From NCBI GenBank assembly GCA_013396755.1, contig VWZF01002940.1, positions 542,501 to 606,500 of the forward strand: 64,000 nt of DNA, in the 5' to 3' direction. A program made the position numbers and the translations under genes. Below, piece by piece: positions 58,676 through 64,000 of the stretch (positions are counted from its first letter, which is position 1; every line of letters starts with the position of its first letter). The DNA comes from Sclerurus mexicanus (taxonomy: Eukaryota; Chordata; Aves; Passeriformes; Furnariidae). The notes below the pieces were generated by a model. It had not been told where the DNA came from, searched no databases, and saw nothing but the letters and a program-made list of their open reading frames with translations.

Positions 58676-58731
58676 AATAAATAAATAAATAGCTAGATAA
58701 ATGAGAGAGAAAAAAAAAAGGGGGGGGGGGG
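58676..58731 (+). repeat. (AAAT)n followed by A10/G12 homopolymer junction
   Basis: Four to five aaat units end near 58692. Then an A run (58710-58719) switches directly to a run of twelve G (58720-58731). Long G runs are prone to sequencing error, so the length is uncertain. Confidence 0.9.
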
Positions 58732-58827
58732 AGAAGAAACAGAAGAAAAACCAAGAACAAGAATAAAAAGGGAAAAAAGGAAGCAACCACCAGAGCTGGT
58801 TGGAAGTAGCACCTGGTTACCAAAGTG

Positions 58828-59058
58828 GAGGTGGGATGGAGAGGGAAGGGCAGGATATAAGGAAGAGGTTTTTACAAGAAGAGTGGCAAAACACTGGCAC
58901 AGGTTGGGCAGAGAAGCTGTGGCTGCCCCTGGATCCCTGGAAGTGTCCAAGGCCAGGTTGGAGCAACCTGGGCTGGTGGAAGGTGTCCCTGCCCATGGCA
59001 GGGGGTGGAATGAGAGGAACTTTAAGGCCCTTCCAACCCAAACCAGTCTGTGATCTCC
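58828..59058 (+). mobile_element. CR1 LINE 3' fragment (type A)
   Basis: Begins gaggtgggatggagagggaa, then ggcaggatataaggaagagg, ggttgggcagagaagctgtg, gtccaaggccaggttggagc and ggtgtccctgcccatggcag, with the terminus at cccaaaccagtctgtgatct. It closely resembles the copy at 27112 apart from a short deletion of the gatggggctt block. Confidence 0.96.
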
Positions 59059-61290
59059 CTTTTGTCCTGAGCCACCACACAGACAAGGCAGTGGAATCCA
59101 ACTGCATCCATTAGGATTCATGTTCTGCTGCAAGATGGAAGAGTCTGGGGAGCAAAGCTCCTTCTCTCCAGTCAGCATCTGAGTGTAAGCGATGCCCTGC
59201 CAAGGAACAGGGGAAAAGTGTTTGTTGACTCCTGCAAAACGAGATACAACTACCAGCTTTTAAGGGCTCAATTAAGCTGCTTTCAAGATCTAGGCCAGCA
59301 AGTTAGTACCTCCCTTTAAATATTAAAACCGTGGAGATGGATCTGGGCTTTGCACTCCAACCCCGAGGTAGGTAATTTAAACCATCTGCACTGCAGAGCT
59401 GCTGCTGCTGCTGAGACAATAAAAGTATTTCATAATTACTTTCTGCTTCCTTTTTCACCAGCATCAAATGCCATCATTGTTAAAGGTCAGGAAAATGCCA
59501 CTTCGCAACACTGGGAGGAAAAAGGCTGGCCCAGGTAGCCAGATTGGGATGGAAACACCTGTCACAGCAGGAATATTCTCAGAGGGAGGGTGTGAGCTTT
59601 GGAAGAGCAGGTTCCAGGCACTCACCAGGTCTCTGACACCAGGACATATCCCAAGGATTTCATTGCCATTCTGTGATTTTGAGTTTTCCCCACAACACCC
59701 ACTCAGAAGAAGCTTTCAGTGTGTTTTAGGTTCTTTCCACATAAGCCTAAAACTATTGACAAATTCTGCATTTCTTTTTGCAGTCTTGTCAACTGCAGAC
59801 TGGTTGGTTTTGTGGTGGTTTTTTTTAAAAAAGTGATTTAATATGCCCTTGGCCTCTTGTTTAATTTCCAGTTCTCTAACAATGGTTTAAAACACATAAA
59901 CAGGCTACAGCTGTTTAGCCTTCCAACTTCTGACACCTCCCTCCTCCAGTTGGGACTACAGGCTCTATTTCTTTTTCTCTTTGGCTTTTTGGAGACTGAA
60001 ACCCAATACTTTTGTCTGCATCTGCAGCTGAAAGCCACTTCTCCCCAGCCACAGAGCAGCCCCCTCGTGTCTCATTAGGCACATTTACATTTGGCTCATA
60101 AAACCCCAGCCAGAGCATTGCGTGCCCAGCCACAGAGCACTGAGGAAAGGAGCTCCCTGCTCCTGCCTTCTGGAATGACACGTGGCCATTATTTGGGGGG
60201 CGCTCGAACAGAATTTTATTTAAAAAATAAGTGGCTGCCCTCTTAGAGATTTTTTCAGCTTTCTAAAGCAGGCAACAATTAAATTGAATTAAAAGGCCTG
60301 CAAAAGGTGACATTCTGCACTGTGCATTGATTCGGGGGGTGGCTGTTTGTGTGAAGCTCCTGGAGTCGACCAGGAGGGTTTTTCCTACACTGAGAGTCCC
60401 GAGGTGTGGCAGACTTTTGGTGCCACCAGGCTTCCCAAGGTGGCACAATTCCATGGGGAACAGCAGGATCACTGTGAACCAGCTCCTTCCAGCAGTGCCA
60501 CTGAACCCGTCCAGGTGGCAGGAATGTCAGGAACCCCTGTTTCTGGCACACAGCAGTAGGAAACCATCCCAGGCTGGCTCCTACAAGTCCTACTGGCTCC
60601 AGTTCAAGGCTCCTATTGATCATTCCTGTGGCAGCATAAAATAAACAAGGGGAAAAATAACCAAACAAGAAGGAATTTAACCTGGACAAAAGGGATCCTG
60701 CCCGGTGTTCCAAGCCAAGTGGAACAACCTGTAGGCCACAGGGGCAAGATGCTCATCCCAAGGAGAAGCTTTCTCCCGTGGCTCTCCTCCCTGGACTGCC
60801 TCTATATCCCATGCAGCTCCTACATGAGTCTCCAAGGAGGATGAGGAAGCATCAGACTCATCCAGAGCTGATGAAGGAAGTCAGACCTGTCCCCAGAGTG
60901 AGTTGTCACATTTGCCTTCCCAGGAGCAGGTGGGAAAAGCAGGGGTTTGGATTCTTCTGGGGGACTTGCCGGGTCTGGTGGAGCTTGAGCTCTCGGGGGA
61001 GAGACAGCTCTCGGTGTCTCCAGCTCACAGCACTAAACCAGGCTCTGATTCGCTCACTAAACCTGCCAGCAGTGTCAGTTCTAGCTGGACTGAGGCTCAA
61101 GGCATGTCAGCACCAGGAGATACCGCGTCATCCGCTCCAGGGACCACAAAAGCACAGCAGAGACCTCTCCACTAGAGCATGGTGGAGATCAGGGCAGTCT
61201 TTGTCCACACTTTGGGCAATATCTCAAATCCAAGAGCACGGACGCTGGTTCAGCTTCAAAGGCTGAATAAAATCAAGGAACTATTAATAA
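59059..61290. other. Interval with nothing recognised
   Basis: A (CTG)n patch lies at 59399-59412. A strong acceptor-like tract (tgcttcctttttcaccag) ends at 59460, but no convincing donor follows. Otherwise unique sequence. Confidence 0.45.
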
Positions 61291-61568
61291 AATCCTGGAC
61301 TAGACTGGGTGCGAAGGGACCTTTAGAGGTCATTTAGATCACGGGCAGGGACACCTTCTGCTATCCCGGGTTGCTCCACCCTGGCCTTGGACACTTCCAG
61401 GGATGGGGCAGCCACAGCTTCTCTGGGCGACCTGTTTAACCACGTTTAAACCATCACCCCTTGTCCTGTGGCAACAGCTCCCACTGAAAGTCTGTCCCCA
61501 CCTTTCTTACAGGCCCCCTTTAGGAACTGGAAGGCTGCAGTAGGTTCTCCCAGAACCTTCCCTTCTCC
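61291..61568 (-). mobile_element. CR1 LINE 3'-UTR fragment
   Basis: Left edge tcctggactagactgggtgc, then gggcagggacaccttctgct, ggccttggacacttccaggg, ccatcaccccttgtcctgtg, aggccccctttaggaactgg and gcagtaggttctcccagaac. It retains more 5' sequence than the other minus-strand type-A copies (through the cttctcc block) but has lost the tcctatcc-type middle. Confidence 0.93.
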
Positions 61569-63514
61569 CACTAAGAACCTTAACTTTGCTTAGACAAAAC
61601 CAACCATCCAACAACTATGATCCATCATGTAAAAAATGTGAGGCCATTAAAAAACAGGGGGCTTAAAATAACATGATCCCAAGGAAATCTGGCTCGGGAA
61701 TATCAAGTCACCCCATGATGCTGGTCCTTACAAGCCATCAGACACGGTGAGACCACGACAGGAGCACAAGTCTGGCCTGCCCTCCTTCCTTTCCAGCCAC
61801 AAGAAGGCTCAGCTGGGCCCTCTGAAACATTCTTCTCCACCCACAGAAGCTGTGAATTTTATCCCAGGCATTGTGCCCGTGGTACAGGCAGCAAATTCCT
61901 CAGCTGGGAACAAAGGAGCTCTGCTGTCCCCCCGCAGGGGTGGGCTGAGAACTTCCTGCCCCCCCTGGCACTGCTGCCACCAGCACCCACCACCCTCCTT
62001 CCCATTCCCCATTCCATGGCCAAACCTGCCTCTGGCCAGCAGGAAAACCAGGCATTCTTTTCCCTGAGTTTCCCCTTTGCTACCCTTACCCCCACAGAAG
62101 AGAAGGATCAGAAAGAACCAACACTCACACAAGGCCAAACGTGAGAGCCACATGCCTTTTTTTGAACCCTTATTCCAATTCCATCTGTTCCTCCTGTCCC
62201 CATTCCCCACCAGCTCTGAAGAATCCCTGGTTTGGAGATATTCTCTGCCACAGAATCACCCTCAAACTCCTCCGGTACCTCTTTTCCTGCTTTCCTTTTT
62301 TCCTGTCAGACCAGAGCATCGATGCCTTTCCCTGGGGATCTTTGGAACTTCCAGTTCTAAAACAACCCCAAAACTCTCAGGTAAAAGCAATTAGTCTGTT
62401 CACACGACTCAAATTAATGCAAACACCACAATCCAGGGTTTTTTCCTTCCTCAAATACATTTCCTCTGCTCATTCATACAGGAGGTTATGCTCAGTCGAA
62501 GGCAGAAGACCGAAATATTCAAAGTTGTGTTTTCTCCTGACTGGTGCAAATGTGACTCAGTAGTTCTGATCTGACACAGGGAGATTGAGATGCAAAGCAA
62601 ATTCACTTCTGTGGAGTCTTGAAAGTTCCTTTTGGATAACCAAATATATCAAAAAGAATTTATCAACTTCCTCAGTTATCCCAGATTTTTAAAGTTCACA
62701 AAAGTGTCAAATATTCAGCCACTGGTGGGGGCTTCAAAGGAATTGATACAACTTAATTATTTCAATTTAATGCCCAATTACCCTCTGGTATCCACAGGTG
62801 CTTTATTTCAGACACAGAAGTCTTTCCAAAAGTTCAGAGGAAGAAAAACCAAAGCTACATGTCTAAGGTGGGACTAAGTACTGAAACCACTTTTCATGCG
62901 TTTTTTAAATGCTAATTTTGTTTGAAGTATTTATCCCATTTCCTCACACCTATGAATAAATAATAACCTCATGCCTGTGTGTGTATTATTTGCATGCCCA
63001 GCAAAAGTGCAGCTATGAGTCCTAATTCCCTGCTCCACCATCCAGCAGGCTCGAGAACAAGGGTGTGAAGTGGAATAAAGTTTATTTCTGAGGAAGAACA
63101 TTTTGGAAACTGCAAGTGACAGGAGACACCACCACGCTGTGTTCTACAGGCTGCCACCAGGGGAAATGGTTCTCTCTCAGGTGGGTGGATCAGGCTTGTG
63201 AGAAAATTACTTAAATTTCCACTTCAAGTACATTCAGGACAAGAAGAGAAAAGGTTCTTATGGCAAGGAGTCTACGTGAACAATGGTGAAAGTCACTGCC
63301 TGGGCAGTGCAAGAGAAAACAGGAGCTCTGTGGTCTCAGTATCATGTGGAAATGAGGAGAAGGGGCAGGGAACACTTTCCATACTGGGCATGGGGATCAG
63401 AGAGGGTTGGAAGTGTTGAGCTATTGAAGAAACCAGTCAGTGCTGTATGTAAAGTCCAGTTTTCAAAGCCCTGCAAGATAAAAGGCTGAGGAAGAAACTG
63501 GGAGCTCTATTCTG
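61569..63514. other. Interval with nothing recognised
   Basis: Unique sequence; 62560-62900 is AT-rich. The 130-140-codon frames here show no domain. Confidence 0.45.
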
Positions 63515-63627
63515 AGTGTCCTGGGCTAGTGGAAGGTGTCCCTGCCCATGGCAGGGGTGGTGCTTTAAGGTCCCTTCCAACCCAAACCATCCTGTGATCC
63601 TACAAATCCATGATCCTGTGATTTCTC
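63515..63627 (+). mobile_element. CR1 LINE 3' fragment (type A), short
   Basis: Starts gtgtcctgggctagtggaag, then ccctgcccatggcaggggtg and cccttccaacccaaaccatc. Two successive tail-like segments follow (tgtgatcctacaaatccatg, atcctgtgattt). Confidence 0.94.
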
Positions 63628-64000
63628 CCAAACACAGGAGGCGTCAAACACGAGCTTTGTGTTCTTTCACCTTGCCAAGAAGGTCTGTGAGCACAAGTTC
63701 TCCTGCTACTTCCTTTCTCTGTCCCCTTTTTCCCTCAAGCTCATGCTCAGGGTCCCTGGAGCCTCTGTGACAGTGACCTTGCCTGGGCAGGAGGTCAAAC
63801 AACAAGGAGACATCCCCTCGATGCACATCCTCACATCCTCACCACAACTGCATTTAACAGCAGCACGTGGCTGTGCAGTTGGTGGCCCTGCAGGGCGACG
63901 CAAAGGTGTTTTAGGTGAGATCAATCCTTTTGTCCCTCAAATGATGTATTTCAGAAACAGAACAAATATTCAGCCGCCCCTGTTCAACTGATACACCCTC
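63628..64000. other. Unique interval at window end
   Basis: No gene or repeat recognised in the last 370 bp. Confidence 0.45.

Noticed and set aside
1..64000. CRISPR arrays, operons, rRNA, phage or plasmid genes
   Set aside because: No regularly spaced direct repeats, no dense colinear coding and no rRNA motifs; the repeat content is that of a bird genome.

Overview
The window reads as avian nuclear DNA, most likely from a passerine-like bird. The repeat fraction is almost entirely 5'-truncated 3' ends of CR1 LINEs, about 30 pieces on both strands. There is one solo retroviral LTR of the class II type. I see no Alu, L1 or other mammalian-type SINE/LINE sequence, and no bacterial or viral gene organisation. 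Bird is well supported by the CR1 content; passerine is an inference.

No known protein-coding gene can be recognised. The many open frames of 60-230 codons look like chance frames in moderately GC-rich DNA: they overlap on both strands, run through CR1, poly-purine tracts or the assembly gap, and contain no domain I recognise. The window looks like a gene-poor intergenic region or the inside of a very large intron. Three places have exon-like splice architecture: a two-exon plus-strand model with a poly(A) signal (57074-58155), a 54-nt minus-strand exon (48625-48678) and a 31-nt plus-strand micro-exon (58501-58531). A weaker 98-nt candidate lies at 1722-1819.

Layout: 1-5 kb is largely repeat-free, with homeodomain- and E-box-like blocks. 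From 5 to 20 kb CR1 pieces of several sequence types alternate with repeat-free stretches, including a small CpG cluster at 11.2 kb and a 9-bp minisatellite at 14.8 kb. At 22.4-23.1 kb a CR1 is split by a 385-bp solo LTR, followed by a perfect (GAATG)10 array at 23.35 kb. From 24 to 34 kb CR1 pieces continue, including a closely spaced inverted pair at 27.1-28.2 kb. At 35.4-35.8 kb a 282-base run of N lies inside a purine pentamer array. From 36 to 53 kb repeats are sparse. From 53 to 64 kb CR1 becomes denser again around the exon-like elements.

If the window has a function beyond hosting old retroposons, it is most likely regulatory: several repeat-free, AT-rich blocks carry POU octamer, TAATTA or paired E-box motifs typical of vertebrate developmental enhancers. 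That reading is inference and needs cross-species alignment.
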